This document shows positions 18,495 to 27,412 of a DNA stretch of 36,809 nt, one piece after another. The DNA lies in the NCBI GenBank assembly GCA_016845065.1, contig JAERTG010000080.1:1-36809 (forward strand), in the 5' to 3' direction. How positions within the stretch are numbered: the stretch's first letter is position 1; every line of letters begins with the position of its first letter. The position numbers and the translations under genes are program-made. The notes under the pieces are model-generated. The model made no database searches. It worked only from the letters and a program-made list of their open reading frames with translations, and had not been told where the DNA came from. Origin of the DNA: Fidelibacterota bacterium (GTDB lineage: Bacteria > Fidelibacterota > UBA8477 > JABMPR01).

Positions 18495-18597
18495 AGTTAT
18501 CTCAGCTTGAGAGTTGTCATTAAAGTGAGATGATTTCCCAATCCTGGCCTAGTAATTTCCTTCAAAAACTCACTAACAGGTCATACCAGTTTGTGCT

Positions 18598-19128
18598 ATG
18601 TTTTACCCTACCATGTTAGGGCTCAAAACTATAAAAAAATTGTACATCGTCAGACATTCTAAGGCAGTTGAGGTAGCACCGGACTTCTCTGATTTCAATC
18701 GCTGCTTAGCTGATTATGGTGTTGAAAAAGCAACTCTGATTGCACAGCATCTTGCTCGCGATCAGATGGATGTTGATCTCATGCTCTCCAGTCCCGCCTG
18801 TCGCGCTCTTGAAACTGCAAATATCTTCTCTGAGTATTTAAAGTATCCAAGTTCCGAGATTGTCCAGCTGCAACCACTTTATCATTTTGGTGGTACTGAG
18901 AAAGCCATTGATATCATCTCTCATGTGGATGATGATGTGGAAACCCTCATGCTTTTTGGACACAATCCAACATTTAATGCATTGAGCTGGAATTTGTGCC
19001 AGGAGTTTCGCGAAGGGATGCCGACTTCATCAGTTGTTGGTATCACTTTCAACACGAAAACCTGGGCTAAGGCAGTTAAAAAAGGTGGGAAGCTACATAC
19101 CTATCTTACAAAAAAGAATCTGCGCTAG
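18598..19128 (+). CDS. SixA-like phosphohistidine phosphatase (histidine phosphatase superfamily)
   Basis: A 176-residue member of the RHG superfamily. The catalytic His follows Arg in LYIVRHSKA (R19, H20 with this start), with the second-site residues in SSPACRALETA and LFGHNPT. SixA enzymes remove phosphate from histidine-phosphorylated carriers such as HPt domains. The start is uncertain: ATG 18598 and ATG 18613 both lack a clear ribosome site, and the conserved region begins only at the KKLYIVRH segment (about codon 13). It lies 6 nt before the Ppx/GppA-like gene, so the two are probably co-transcribed with the following dehydrogenase. Confidence 0.82.
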   Translation: MFYPTMLGLKTIKKLYIVRHSKAVEVAPDFSDFNRCLADYGVEKATLIAQHLARDQMDVDLMLSSPACRALETANIFSEYLKYPSSEIVQLQPLYHFGGTEKAIDIISHVDDDVETLMLFGHNPTFNALSWNLCQEFREGMPTSSVVGITFNTKTWAKAVKKGGKLHTYLTKKNLR

Positions 19129-19134
19129 TTCCAT

Positions 19135-20091
19135 ATGGCAAAATCATCCAAGAAGTTTCGTGTAACCAAAAGAGACCCTGAACAAACCTGGGCTCCAGAT
19201 TCCGAACATAAGTATGCTGCCATTGATATTGGTTCTAATGGTGTCAGATTACTTCTATCCAAAGTGATGACCACCGGTGAACACTGTGTTTTTGCCAAGG
19301 AATCTCTGGTAAGAATGCCCATCCGTCTTGGTGCAGATGTGTTTAGGCACCAATCCATTTCTCCTGAAAAAGAAGAGCAGCTTGTTTCCACCCTCATTGC
19401 ATTCTCGCATTTGCTTAAGGCGTATGAACCTGTGGATTATCGAGCCTGTGCAACTTCAGCCATGCGCGAAGCCCTGAATGGGGAGAAAATAGCCTCACGT
19501 ATCAGAGAGGAAAGTCAACTCAACCTGGAAATTATTGATGGGGGTGCAGAAGCTGAAATGATTTTCGCTTCCCATATCGCTGAGACACTTCATCCTGATC
19601 GGGCATATCTCTATATTGATGTAGGGGGAGGAAGTACGGAATTGACCTTTTTTGCCCGAAGTGAGCGCTTGGTATCTCGTTCTTTTCCCATTGGTTCTGT
19701 CCGCTTACTAAATCGTCAGGTTACTCAGTCAGTTTGGGATGAAATGGAAGCCTGGGTTTTGAAATATCGCCCTGTCGATATTCAGCTAAGTGCCATTGGT
19801 TCAGGGGGTAACATGAATAAAATCCTCAGACTTTCCAGTAGTAAGAATGACAGACCAGTTAGTCTTACTGAATTAATTGAGATCGATGCCATGCTCAATT
19901 CCTACAACATTGAAGAGCGTATCAGAGTGTTACATCTACGCCCCGACCGAGCTGATGTTATTGTTCACGCTTCCAAAATATTCAAGTCCATAATGCAATG
20001 GGGTGAGATTGACGAAATTTTTGTTCCTCAATTCGGCCTGGCTGATGGATTGGTGCATTTCATGCACGATGAATACGTAAAAAATCAATAG
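19135..20091 (+). CDS. Ppx/GppA-family phosphatase
   Basis: A 318-residue actin-fold phosphatase domain. The two phosphate-binding loops are clear: AAIDIGSNGVRLLLS (about residues 29-43) and YIDVGGGSTELTFF (about 160-173). The ACATSAMREA segment is also characteristic. The family hydrolyses inorganic polyphosphate or the 5' phosphate of pppGpp. This protein is the short form with only the catalytic core, without the C-terminal HD-like domain of E. coli Ppx, so substrate choice cannot be settled. It sits between SixA-like and FAD-dehydrogenase genes in one apparent operon (6 and 12 nt gaps). Confidence 0.88.
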   Translation: MAKSSKKFRVTKRDPEQTWAPDSEHKYAAIDIGSNGVRLLLSKVMTTGEHCVFAKESLVRMPIRLGADVFRHQSISPEKEEQLVSTLIAFSHLLKAYEPVDYRACATSAMREALNGEKIASRIREESQLNLEIIDGGAEAEMIFASHIAETLHPDRAYLYIDVGGGSTELTFFARSERLVSRSFPIGSVRLLNRQVTQSVWDEMEAWVLKYRPVDIQLSAIGSGGNMNKILRLSSSKNDRPVSLTELIEIDAMLNSYNIEERIRVLHLRPDRADVIVHASKIFKSIMQWGEIDEIFVPQFGLADGLVHFMHDEYVKNQ

Positions 20092-20103
20092 GGGACGCAT
20101 CCA

Positions 20104-22962
20104 ATGAAATCTGAGAACCAATTGCTGGATGATTTAAAAGCCATCCTGCCTGAGGATCGGATTAAAACACGACTGATTGACAGACATAGTTATGCCAGAG
20201 ATGCCAGCTTTTACCGGCTCATACCAAAAGCAATAGTTCAACCGGTGAACGAAACAGAAATCATTCAACTGTTTACATATTCCCAACAAAGTAAGATACC
20301 CCTCGTATTCAGAGCTGCAGGTACATCCCTCTCGGGTCAATCAATCACTGATGGAATCCTGGTTGAGGTAAGCAGGAAATGGCAGGATTTCTTCTTCGAT
20401 GAGGAGCAAGGAACTATTCAGCTGGAACCGGGCTTGATCGGTGGCCAGGTGAATCAGCGCCTGGCTGCATATGGTCGCAAAATAGGTCCTGATCCTGCAT
20501 CTTTGGATGCCTGTATGATTGGTGGAATCATTGCCAATAATGCCAGCGGGATGTGTTGTGGTGTCAGCGACAATGCGTACCACACCATGGATACGGTGCG
20601 TTTTGTCCTTCCCAATGGCCAAACCTATGACACAATTGATGAGAAAAGTGATGAGCAACTTCTAAAGCAATCCCCCAACATCTATCAGGGTCTGCTTGAT
20701 CTTCGAGAGCGTATACTAGCGGATAAATCCCTGTACAAAAGGGTGAGAGATAAATACACCAGGAAAAACACTCAGGGATATTCATTAAACGCACTCATCG
20801 ACTATGAGAAGCCTATTGATATTTTAAGTCATCTTCTGGTTGGATCAGAGGGAACCCTGGGATTCATATCCAAAGTTCGCCTTAAAACCCTGGCTGATGA
20901 CCCGCACAAATCCACTGCGCTCCTTTTCTTCAAGGATATTCGCTCCGCAACTGAAACTGTAGTTTCCCTGCAAAAGTCAGGTGCTCAGGCATTGGAGCTC
21001 ATGGATAGGGCTGCTCTAAGATCCATACAGGATGAAGCTGGTATGCCGGAGGAGATCAAAACCCTGCCAGAGAAGGCCGCTGCGTTGCTCTGTGAATTTC
21101 AGGCACCTCAGGCGAAGAGTCTGGCTCAAAAGGTTGCTGCAGGTCTGGGGGTATTGAACACAGCTAAATTGATTCACCCTGCAGAATTTACGGAGGATGA
21201 AGCTACCCGTATGCTCTATTGGAAGATACGCAAAGGTTTGCTGCCCTCCGTTGGTGCTGTGCGGAAGTCGGGTACAACAGTCATCATCGAGGATATATGT
21301 TTCCGCTTAGAGGATTTAGCAGATGCAACCCTCGAACTTCAGGGTTTGTTTAAAAAACATGGCTACAGCGATGCCATCATTTTTGGTCATGCCAAGGATG
21401 GTAACCTTCATTTTGTAATATCTCAAACCTTTGCTGATGCAGCTGGTCGAGATCAATATACACATTTTATCAAAGATGTTGTGGAGATGACGGTGGGCAC
21501 CTACGATGGTGCTTTAAAAGCCGAACATGGTACTGGTAGAAATATGGCACCATTTCTGGAAACAGAATGGGGCGAAGTAGCTGTTGAGATCATGAGAGAT
21601 CTCAAAGCCCTCATTGATCCCGATATCCTACTAAATCCAGGTGTTATTGTTAATGATGATCCTGAAATTTATCTGAAAAACATTAAACCCACCCCCAGTA
21701 TTGAAGCCGTTGTGGACAAATGCATCGAATGTGGGTTTTGTGAAACCTGGTGTCCCTCGAAGGATTTGACCATGACACCGCGTCGTCGAATTGCTACCTG
21801 GAGAGAAATTCAAATGCTCCAGCAAGGTGACTTTACGGAGCGAGAAACCGCCCAGACATTGCTTAAAGATTATAGTTTTGAAAGTGTTGATACCTGTGCT
21901 GTGGATGGTCTGTGTGCCCTGGGCTGCCCGGTAAAGATTGATACAGGTGACCTGACCCGTCATTTCAGAAAAGAGAAGCACGGTTTAATAGGGCGGAGAA
22001 TCGCCTGGTGGACAGTGCGGTATTTTAGTTTTGTCGTTGAGATGATTCGACTGGGACTCAATGTAGTTACACCTATTGCCAGATTGATTGGTAGTCAGCG
22101 AATCGTAAACCTCTCCATGTTGATACATCGTTGGTCACGGGGCTGGATTCCAGTATGGCATAAATTCATGCCCACTGGTGGAAAGGGCCTACCAGTGATC
22201 AGAATTAAGAATTCTGATGAAAAAGAGGAAATGGTTTATTTCGCTTCCTGTCTCAATCGAGGAATGAGTAAAACCCCAGGAGAAACTAACAAGTTAAGTA
22301 CCCCGGAAGCTTTCATCCAGCTCCTACAAGAGGCCGGTATACATCCAATATATCCAGACCACTTGGAAGACTTGTGTTGTGGAACTCCTTATTCGTCCAA
22401 AGGGTTTGATAAAGCCTACAAACTGATGGCTGAGAATACGGTACGTTCACTCTGGAAAACCTCCCAGGGCGGAAAGCTCCCCATAGTTGTTGATACTTCA
22501 CCATGTACATATAAAATGCAGCATTATGACACTATTCTAGAGGGTGAATATCTCAAGCAATGGCAGGCTTTGAATATCGTCGATATCATTGCCTACCTTA
22601 ATGATACGATCATCCCTCGACTGGATATCAAGCACAAGGCAGACAAAATTATGCTGCACCCTACTTGCTCATCGCGCAAGATGGGTCTGGAAAGCAAGAT
22701 GTTGACAGTGGGACTGGCCTGTGCCCATGAAACCATAATTCCAGAAGATACAGATTGCTGCGGTTTTGCTGGTGATAGAGGATTTCTCGTTCCAGAGCTA
22801 ACTGAAGATGCTACCCGGGATGAGGCAGCCGAAGTGCGCAAGCATCATGGAGTAAATGGTCACTTCTCAACATCCAGGACCTGTGAAATGGGCATGTCAA
22901 ATGCCACAGATGAATCCTATTCATCCCTCATACACCTCGTGCACAAAGCCGTATTTAACTAA
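20104..22962 (+). CDS. FAD- and Fe-S-containing 2-hydroxyacid dehydrogenase (D-lactate/glycolate/D-2-hydroxyglutarate type)
   Basis: A 952-residue fusion of the GlcD-like and GlcF/GlpC-like parts. The FAD_binding_4 domain (about 30-270) contains RAAGTSLSGQS and GGIIANNASG; the FAD-oxidase C domain (to about 530) contains HAKDGNLHF and EHGTGRN. Ferredoxin-type cysteines follow: C540, C543, C546 and C550 (CIECGFCETWCP), then C598, C604 and C608. Two CCG domains contain LCCGTP and TDCCGFAGDRGF, which bind a further cluster. Family members oxidise a D-2-hydroxyacid and pass electrons to the quinone pool or an electron-transfer protein at the membrane; which acid is used here is open. AGGGGACG lies 7 nt before the ATG. 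All cluster ligands are Cys, none is Sec. Confidence 0.92.
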   Translation: MKSENQLLDDLKAILPEDRIKTRLIDRHSYARDASFYRLIPKAIVQPVNETEIIQLFTYSQQSKIPLVFRAAGTSLSGQSITDGILVEVSRKWQDFFFDEEQGTIQLEPGLIGGQVNQRLAAYGRKIGPDPASLDACMIGGIIANNASGMCCGVSDNAYHTMDTVRFVLPNGQTYDTIDEKSDEQLLKQSPNIYQGLLDLRERILADKSLYKRVRDKYTRKNTQGYSLNALIDYEKPIDILSHLLVGSEGTLGFISKVRLKTLADDPHKSTALLFFKDIRSATETVVSLQKSGAQALELMDRAALRSIQDEAGMPEEIKTLPEKAAALLCEFQAPQAKSLAQKVAAGLGVLNTAKLIHPAEFTEDEATRMLYWKIRKGLLPSVGAVRKSGTTVIIEDICFRLEDLADATLELQGLFKKHGYSDAIIFGHAKDGNLHFVISQTFADAAGRDQYTHFIKDVVEMTVGTYDGALKAEHGTGRNMAPFLETEWGEVAVEIMRDLKALIDPDILLNPGVIVNDDPEIYLKNIKPTPSIEAVVDKCIECGFCETWCPSKDLTMTPRRRIATWREIQMLQQGDFTERETAQTLLKDYSFESVDTCAVDGLCALGCPVKIDTGDLTRHFRKEKHGLIGRRIAWWTVRYFSFVVEMIRLGLNVVTPIARLIGSQRIVNLSMLIHRWSRGWIPVWHKFMPTGGKGLPVIRIKNSDEKEEMVYFASCLNRGMSKTPGETNKLSTPEAFIQLLQEAGIHPIYPDHLEDLCCGTPYSSKGFDKAYKLMAENTVRSLWKTSQGGKLPIVVDTSPCTYKMQHYDTILEGEYLKQWQALNIVDIIAYLNDTIIPRLDIKHKADKIMLHPTCSSRKMGLESKMLTVGLACAHETIIPEDTDCCGFAGDRGFLVPELTEDATRDEAAEVRKHHGVNGHFSTSRTCEMGMSNATDESYSSLIHLVHKAVFN

Positions 22963-22985
22963 GTTAGATCTACACAAAAAAATAT

Positions 22986-23014
22986 TTGCGAGGGTTGATA
23001 CTTTTACCTATATT
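22986..23014 (+). promoter_or_regulatory. Promoter of the blaI-M56 operon
   Basis: TTGCGA (22986-22991) and TATATT (23009-23014) are spaced 17 nt. Transcription would begin near 23021, inside the dyad described in the next entry. Confidence 0.55.
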
Positions 23015-23015
23015 A

Positions 23016-23027
23016 CTACAAATGTAG
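23016..23027. promoter_or_regulatory. BlaI/MecI-type operator dyad
   Basis: CTACA-AA-TGTAG is a perfect dyad containing the TACA/TGTA half-sites known for BlaI/MecI repressors. It covers the predicted transcription start and abuts the AGGAG ribosome site of the repressor gene, so autorepression is expected. Confidence 0.65.
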
Positions 23028-23039
23028 GAGAGTGGCGAT

Positions 23040-23420
23040 ATGAGTAGTAGAGCGAATCTGGATGCCTTAAGCCAATATGAATGGTTAATCATGAATCACA
23101 TCTGGGAAGTAGAAAGCGCATCTGCCAGAGAAGTCATGGAAGCTCTGCCTGAAGAGGCTCAACGTGCCTACACTACTATCCAAACCTATATGGAAAGATT
23201 GGTGGATAAGGGCTATCTGACCAAGGAGAAAATAGGGATGGTCAATTTTTACACCACCAATATCCCACGCGAATCTGTAGTGGATGGTGCCACCAACAAC
23301 TTTATTGATAAAGTGTTTCAAGGATCCGGATCAAGTCTTGCTGCCTACCTGCTGAAAAACAATAAATTGAATCAAAAGGATTTAGAAAAGATCAGGGATG
23401 TTCTAGAGAGGGGAGAATAA
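23040..23420 (+). CDS. BlaI/MecI-family transcriptional repressor
   Basis: A 126-residue protein. The winged helix-turn-helix (about residues 10-75) shows the family pattern: LSQYEWLIMNHIWEVESASA, then AYTTIQTYMERLVDKGYLTKEK. The C-terminal dimerisation helices end KDLEKIRDVLERGE. BlaI proteins bind TACA/TGTA dyads and are inactivated by proteolysis triggered by a partner M56 membrane peptidase, which is encoded one base downstream. A matching operator sits at its own promoter. There is no beta-lactamase gene in the window, so the regulated target is probably something other than, or in addition to, antibiotic resistance. Confidence 0.92.
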   Translation: MSSRANLDALSQYEWLIMNHIWEVESASAREVMEALPEEAQRAYTTIQTYMERLVDKGYLTKEKIGMVNFYTTNIPRESVVDGATNNFIDKVFQGSGSSLAAYLLKNNKLNQKDLEKIRDVLERGE

Positions 23421-23421
23421 A

Positions 23422-24762
23422 ATGTTTGATCAAATATTATCCATGCTCATCCAATCATCCTGGCAAATATTAATTCTGGCAGCAATTGTCTGGCCTCTGA
23501 GTAGGCTGAGCAAAAAAGCTTACCCGAATTTTGCATATATCCTGTGGGTGATCATACTTATCAAAGCACTCATACCTATCAATATCACCATGCCTGTTCA
23601 ACAACTTCCCATGGTGGCATTAGCACCCGTATTTACAGGCCAATTTATCCAGTCCTCTGTCGACAATTCAGCTGGTGTGCTCTCAGTTGCTACCATTCTT
23701 ACCCTTATCTGGTTCACCTGTGTTATCCTTCTGACGCTGAGACTAATTGGATCAGAGTACACGCATCGAAAAAGAATGCAAAAGGCGGTGGCAATAACAC
23801 CTGAGACATGGTTTGAGGGCATGAAGGAGGAGTTGGGAATCAAAAAGAAAATCACGATATATGTTGATGAGCATATCCAAAGCCCATTGATGCAGGGGAT
23901 ATGGAGGACCAAAATTTATCTGCCAGTTGATTTCACCAGGTGGTCCCTTCAAGAGCAACAAAGTGTGCTGGCTCATGAACTCACCCATGTGAAGCGATTA
24001 GATATTATCACTATCTATCTCCAGGCTGCAGTAAGGACACTCTATTTCTTCCATCCCATCATCTGGTTAGTGAATGATCAAATTGATCTGGAGCGGGAGA
24101 AAATTTGTGATGATGAAGCAATTGAACTTTCCAGAACCGAACGTAAAGTCTATGGTGATCAATTATTTAGACAATTAGCAACAGAGCAGGGTACCAATCC
24201 TACCCCTGTTTTAGCAGGCGGTTTTTTTATGAGCGACAGTAGTATTGTTAAACGATTTCGATATATCAAAGAAAAGAGGGGAGAAATGAAAAATAAGCTA
24301 AAAATACATCATGTATTAATCATTCTGAGTGTGATCAGTCTGGCATTTCTGATCATGTGTAATTCAGAAAGTCCTAAAGGGACAATTGAACCTATCGGAC
24401 TGGAAAAAACATCCACTACTCAGGAAAGTGACGATTTTCAAGCTTATGACAAACCGCCTGAACCGAAGGGTGGATACACGGCAATTCAAAAGAATGTTCA
24501 CTACCCGGAGTTAGCCAGGAAGGCTGGCATCGATGGAACCACAATTCTCCAGGTGATTATTAACAAACTTGGAGTTGCTCATGATCCAGAAATTTTGAGG
24601 AGTTCAGGGAATGAGTCCCTGGATTCAGCCGCAGTTAATGCTGCCATCCTCACTGAATGGATACCTGCTCAGATTAGGGGTGAGGCAGTCAGTGTGAAAA
24701 TTTCCATACCCATTGTTTTCCGTTTGAAAACGGATGACGTCGCAAAGGAAAAAACCGATTAG
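23422..24762 (+). CDS. M56-family (BlaR1-like) membrane metallopeptidase fused to a TonB C-terminal domain
   Basis: A 446-residue protein. The N-terminal half is a BlaR1/MecR1-type peptidase with several membrane segments (about 10-27, 37-53, 90-110) and the zinc motif HELTH near residue 185, followed by EREKICDDEAIELS, which carries the third ligand. A further membrane segment lies at about 297-312. The penicillin-sensing domain of BlaR1 is absent; instead residues about 350-440 form a TonB_C domain (YPELARKAGIDGTTILQVII ... SLDSAAVNAA). Such fusions are known in Bacteroidetes and relatives. The likely role is sensing an envelope signal through the TonB-like domain and cleaving the BlaI partner, by analogy. 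Confidence 0.88.
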   Translation: MFDQILSMLIQSSWQILILAAIVWPLSRLSKKAYPNFAYILWVIILIKALIPINITMPVQQLPMVALAPVFTGQFIQSSVDNSAGVLSVATILTLIWFTCVILLTLRLIGSEYTHRKRMQKAVAITPETWFEGMKEELGIKKKITIYVDEHIQSPLMQGIWRTKIYLPVDFTRWSLQEQQSVLAHELTHVKRLDIITIYLQAAVRTLYFFHPIIWLVNDQIDLEREKICDDEAIELSRTERKVYGDQLFRQLATEQGTNPTPVLAGGFFMSDSSIVKRFRYIKEKRGEMKNKLKIHHVLIILSVISLAFLIMCNSESPKGTIEPIGLEKTSTTQESDDFQAYDKPPEPKGGYTAIQKNVHYPELARKAGIDGTTILQVIINKLGVAHDPEILRSSGNESLDSAAVNAAILTEWIPAQIRGEAVSVKISIPIVFRLKTDDVAKEKTD

Positions 24763-24798
24763 CGACAGATATTTTCAAATCTCGGATTTATAAATCGG

Positions 24799-24826
24799 CA
24801 GCCTCGCAGATGTGAGGCTGTCTTTT
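24799..24826 (+). terminator. Terminator between convergent genes
   Basis: CAGCCTC (24799-24805) pairs with GAGGCTG (24814-24820), with further partial pairing inside, followed by TCTTTT. It sits in the gap between the M56 gene and the convergent transporter gene. Confidence 0.75.
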
Positions 24827-24832
24827 ATGCCC

Positions 24833-26248
24833 CTAACCTAACATCCAGAATACCCAGAGTACAGCCAGAGCAGGTCCGAGAAGCCCCATTATCAGACCGC
24901 CTCTAACAAAATCTGTGGTTTTCATGTTTCCAGTAGCAAATGCGATGGCATTGGGAGGTGTGGAAATAGGTAAACACATGGCAGCAGAGGCTCCCAGCGC
25001 CAGTGGAATCACGATGATGGGTTCAAAACCAACAGCAACAGCAATACCCAGTGGAGCCAGGATATTCGTTGCAGCTGTATTGCTCATGAAATTAGACAGC
25101 AGTGTGGTGACGTAGGCTAAAACAAAAGCAATGGCCAGAAGACCCATTGTATCCATGGGAATGAGACCCAGTACCCAGGTAGCCAGACCACTTTTTTGAA
25201 TGGCCACTCCAAGGGATAGTCCACCAGCCATGAGCATCAATACATCCCACTGCAAACGGCGGATTTCAGCCACGTTCAGAATACCCGTTACAGCAAAAAT
25301 CGTGATTGGAATAAAAGAGACAACCGCTGTAGGCATACCGTGGAGGGAACCGGTCATCCACAAGAGGACAGTCAAGATGAAAACTGGAAACACCAGCAAG
25401 CGTTTCCACATGGGCAGTAACGAACCCGTTCTGGTTTCCCATTCAAGTCCACGTAGATCCAGAGTTTCTGAATCAGAGGGATGTGCAATTCGTAAATAAA
25501 ACCAGGCGATAAAAAATAGTGCAATGGCTGGTGGTAGTCCTAATGTCATCCACTCAACAAAACTAATGGCATGGGTCTCACTGAGCAATCCTGCTGCAAT
25601 GGCATTTGGTGGGCTACCAATAATGGTCCCCATACCACCGACATTTGCAGCAAATGGGACACCTAACAACAGCGCTTTCACAAAAGGATCCTTTTTATCA
25701 ACCCCGGCAATAACTGGGGCCATAACTGACATCATCATTGCTGTTGTTGCTGTATTCGACATAAACATTGAAAATACAAAGGTCAAGGCCATGGCTCCCA
25801 GCAACACATTCGAGGGACGAGATCCAAACCATTTCAATACAAATCGAGCCATCATCCTATCAAGACCTGTGGTTTGAGCAGCCTGACCCAGTACAAATCC
25901 ACCCATAAAGAGCCACATGATGGGGCTGGCCCATGGATTCACAAACATTTGCCAATCTTTTGGTCCCGTGGCATAGACACCACCTGGCTGACCCAAAATG
26001 AGAATCTCAAGACCAATAATAAGAATGGCAACGGCAAAGGCTGGGATTGCTTCTGTCATCCATAGACCTGCTGCAAAGATCAGGATGAAAAGTGTCCACA
26101 TGGCTGCTGGTTCCAGTCCAGAATATGAAGGTACAAATGCAATGAGTGCAGCGATAATCCCGGTTATCACCAACTTAACAAATCGACGTGTTGAAGAGAT
26201 CTGGAGTTTCCCAAGAACTCTTCTTGCCTGTCTTCTGGTATCAAGCAT
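24833..26248 (-). CDS. DASS/SLC13-family sodium:anion symporter
   Basis: A 471-residue inner-membrane transporter with about 12 hydrophobic segments. The two family substrate/sodium motifs are visible as SNTATTAMMM (first repeat) and SNTAATNIL (second repeat), together with LPISTPPNAIAFATG and the equivalent GSPPNAIAAG. Family members import dicarboxylates (succinate, malate), citrate or sulfate with sodium; the -NT- motifs fit the carboxylate branch, but the substrate is not proven. It is co-oriented with the HDAC-like gene upstream, 114 nt away, so it may share a transcript. Confidence 0.92.
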   Translation of the reverse strand: MLDTRRQARRVLGKLQISSTRRFVKLVITGIIAALIAFVPSYSGLEPAAMWTLFILIFAAGLWMTEAIPAFAVAILIIGLEILILGQPGGVYATGPKDWQMFVNPWASPIMWLFMGGFVLGQAAQTTGLDRMMARFVLKWFGSRPSNVLLGAMALTFVFSMFMSNTATTAMMMSVMAPVIAGVDKKDPFVKALLLGVPFAANVGGMGTIIGSPPNAIAAGLLSETHAISFVEWMTLGLPPAIALFFIAWFYLRIAHPSDSETLDLRGLEWETRTGSLLPMWKRLLVFPVFILTVLLWMTGSLHGMPTAVVSFIPITIFAVTGILNVAEIRRLQWDVLMLMAGGLSLGVAIQKSGLATWVLGLIPMDTMGLLAIAFVLAYVTTLLSNFMSNTAATNILAPLGIAVAVGFEPIIVIPLALGASAAMCLPISTPPNAIAFATGNMKTTDFVRGGLIMGLLGPALAVLWVFWMLG

Positions 26249-26362
26249 GCTGGGTTTCCCAAGGTATATTCCCTGTGATTAATAAATGGAACAGGGAGGT
26301 CTTCCTGACATGTCCATTCAATGTTGCAGTCATGGAATCCGAGGGTCGTATGAGAGTCATGG

Positions 26363-27280
26363 TTAGTCTCTTTCGTGATCGATGAGTGCTTCGGCAACTG
26401 ATCTGGAACAATCAGCAAGGTCGTTCAAATCATATCCACCTTCCAGACCTACAAGCAGGTGTGGGGTAATGTCCAGGCAATATCGGGTAAACTCAGCAAA
26501 ATGCTCAGGGATGAGCAACATACCTCCCAGCGGATCATTTTGACTGGCATCAAATCCCGCACTGACAATAAGCAACTCTGGTTCCCAATTTTTCAGGAAG
26601 GGTAAAACCTTCTTATCAAAGGCATCGAAATATTCATATTTTCCAGAACCGATTGAAAGTGGAATGTTCAGCACATTGCTAAAGTCACCTTTTTCATGCT
26701 CAGCACCTGTGCCAGGATAGTAGGGCCATTGATGCAAGGAACAATAGGCCAGGTTTGGATCTGATTCCAAAATGTGTTGTGTCCCGTTCCCGTGGTGTAC
26801 ATCCCAATCTAATACTGCAACCCGACTTACGCCCTTGACCGTCATCGCATAATTGGCTGCTATGGCACAATTATTAAAAAGGCAGAAACCCATGGCATTG
26901 TCACGCTCAGCATGATGTCCAGGGGGTCTGGAAATTACAAATGATGACTCCTGGTGTCCCACGATGCGATCGACACCATCCAGCCAGGCTCCAGTGCTCT
27001 GCAGGGCAATGTCATAACTCTCTGGGCTTACCATAGTATCAGGATCCATGCTGAAACCACCGCGCTCGGCTGTGTTGCGCACATTAAGAATATGGGCTGA
27101 TGTGTGGACTAGTTTTATCTCCTCCACATCAGCTCTACGCGGTTCGATCCACTTTATCTTGTCCTGAGCTTCACTTTTACGGATTCCATCTGTGCAAGCA
27201 GCTAGCCTCTCCGGTCTTTCGGGATGACCGTATCCAGTGTCGTGCTGCAAAAATCTTTCGCTGGTAATGACATTTATCAT
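26363..27280 (-). CDS. Histone-deacetylase-superfamily hydrolase (AcuC/HDAC-like)
   Basis: About 305 residues of the arginase-fold deacetylase family. The catalytic histidine pair is in SRPPGHHAERDNAMGFC; the zinc ligands are in VLDWDVHHGNGTQ (Asp, His) and SAGFDASQNDPLGG (Asp). GLEGGYDL near the C-terminus completes the set. Bacterial members deacetylate proteins (for example acetyl-CoA synthetase, AcuC) or small molecules such as acetylpolyamines. ATG 27280 is preferred; a TTG at 27298 in the same frame would add six residues. Neither has a convincing ribosome site. No acetoin genes are nearby. Confidence 0.9.
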   Translation of the reverse strand: MINVITSERFLQHDTGYGHPERPERLAACTDGIRKSEAQDKIKWIEPRRADVEEIKLVHTSAHILNVRNTAERGGFSMDPDTMVSPESYDIALQSTGAWLDGVDRIVGHQESSFVISRPPGHHAERDNAMGFCLFNNCAIAANYAMTVKGVSRVAVLDWDVHHGNGTQHILESDPNLAYCSLHQWPYYPGTGAEHEKGDFSNVLNIPLSIGSGKYEYFDAFDKKVLPFLKNWEPELLIVSAGFDASQNDPLGGMLLIPEHFAEFTRYCLDITPHLLVGLEGGYDLNDLADCSRSVAEALIDHERD

Positions 27281-27351
27281 GGCGGGAAAGATATTCAAAT
27301 CTCATGCCTTGTACATGAGTATGTCAGGATAAAGCTAAAATATTTTTAATT

Positions 27352-27364
27352 AGTGATATTCACT
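27352..27364. promoter_or_regulatory. Possible TetR operator upstream of the efflux operon
   Basis: AGTGA-TAT-TCACT is a perfect 5-bp dyad 48 nt before the TetR start codon. TetR regulators of RND operons often bind such dyads at their own promoter. It is short, and no good -35/-10 pair is visible around it. Confidence 0.35.
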
Positions 27365-27412
27365 CTTGCTAATGTGACTCGCGGTGCTTACTTGTGACCC
27401 AGGAGTCATATT

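Noticed and set aside
21721..22962. Selenocysteine in the CCG/Fe-S dehydrogenase
   Set aside because: Related CCG-domain proteins can contain Sec, but every cluster ligand here is encoded by TGT or TGC and the frame has no internal TGA.
24915..26065. Several plus-strand open frames of 60-117 residues opposite the anion transporter
   Set aside because: They are antisense shadows of a clear 471-residue membrane transporter, with no ribosome sites or domain patterns.
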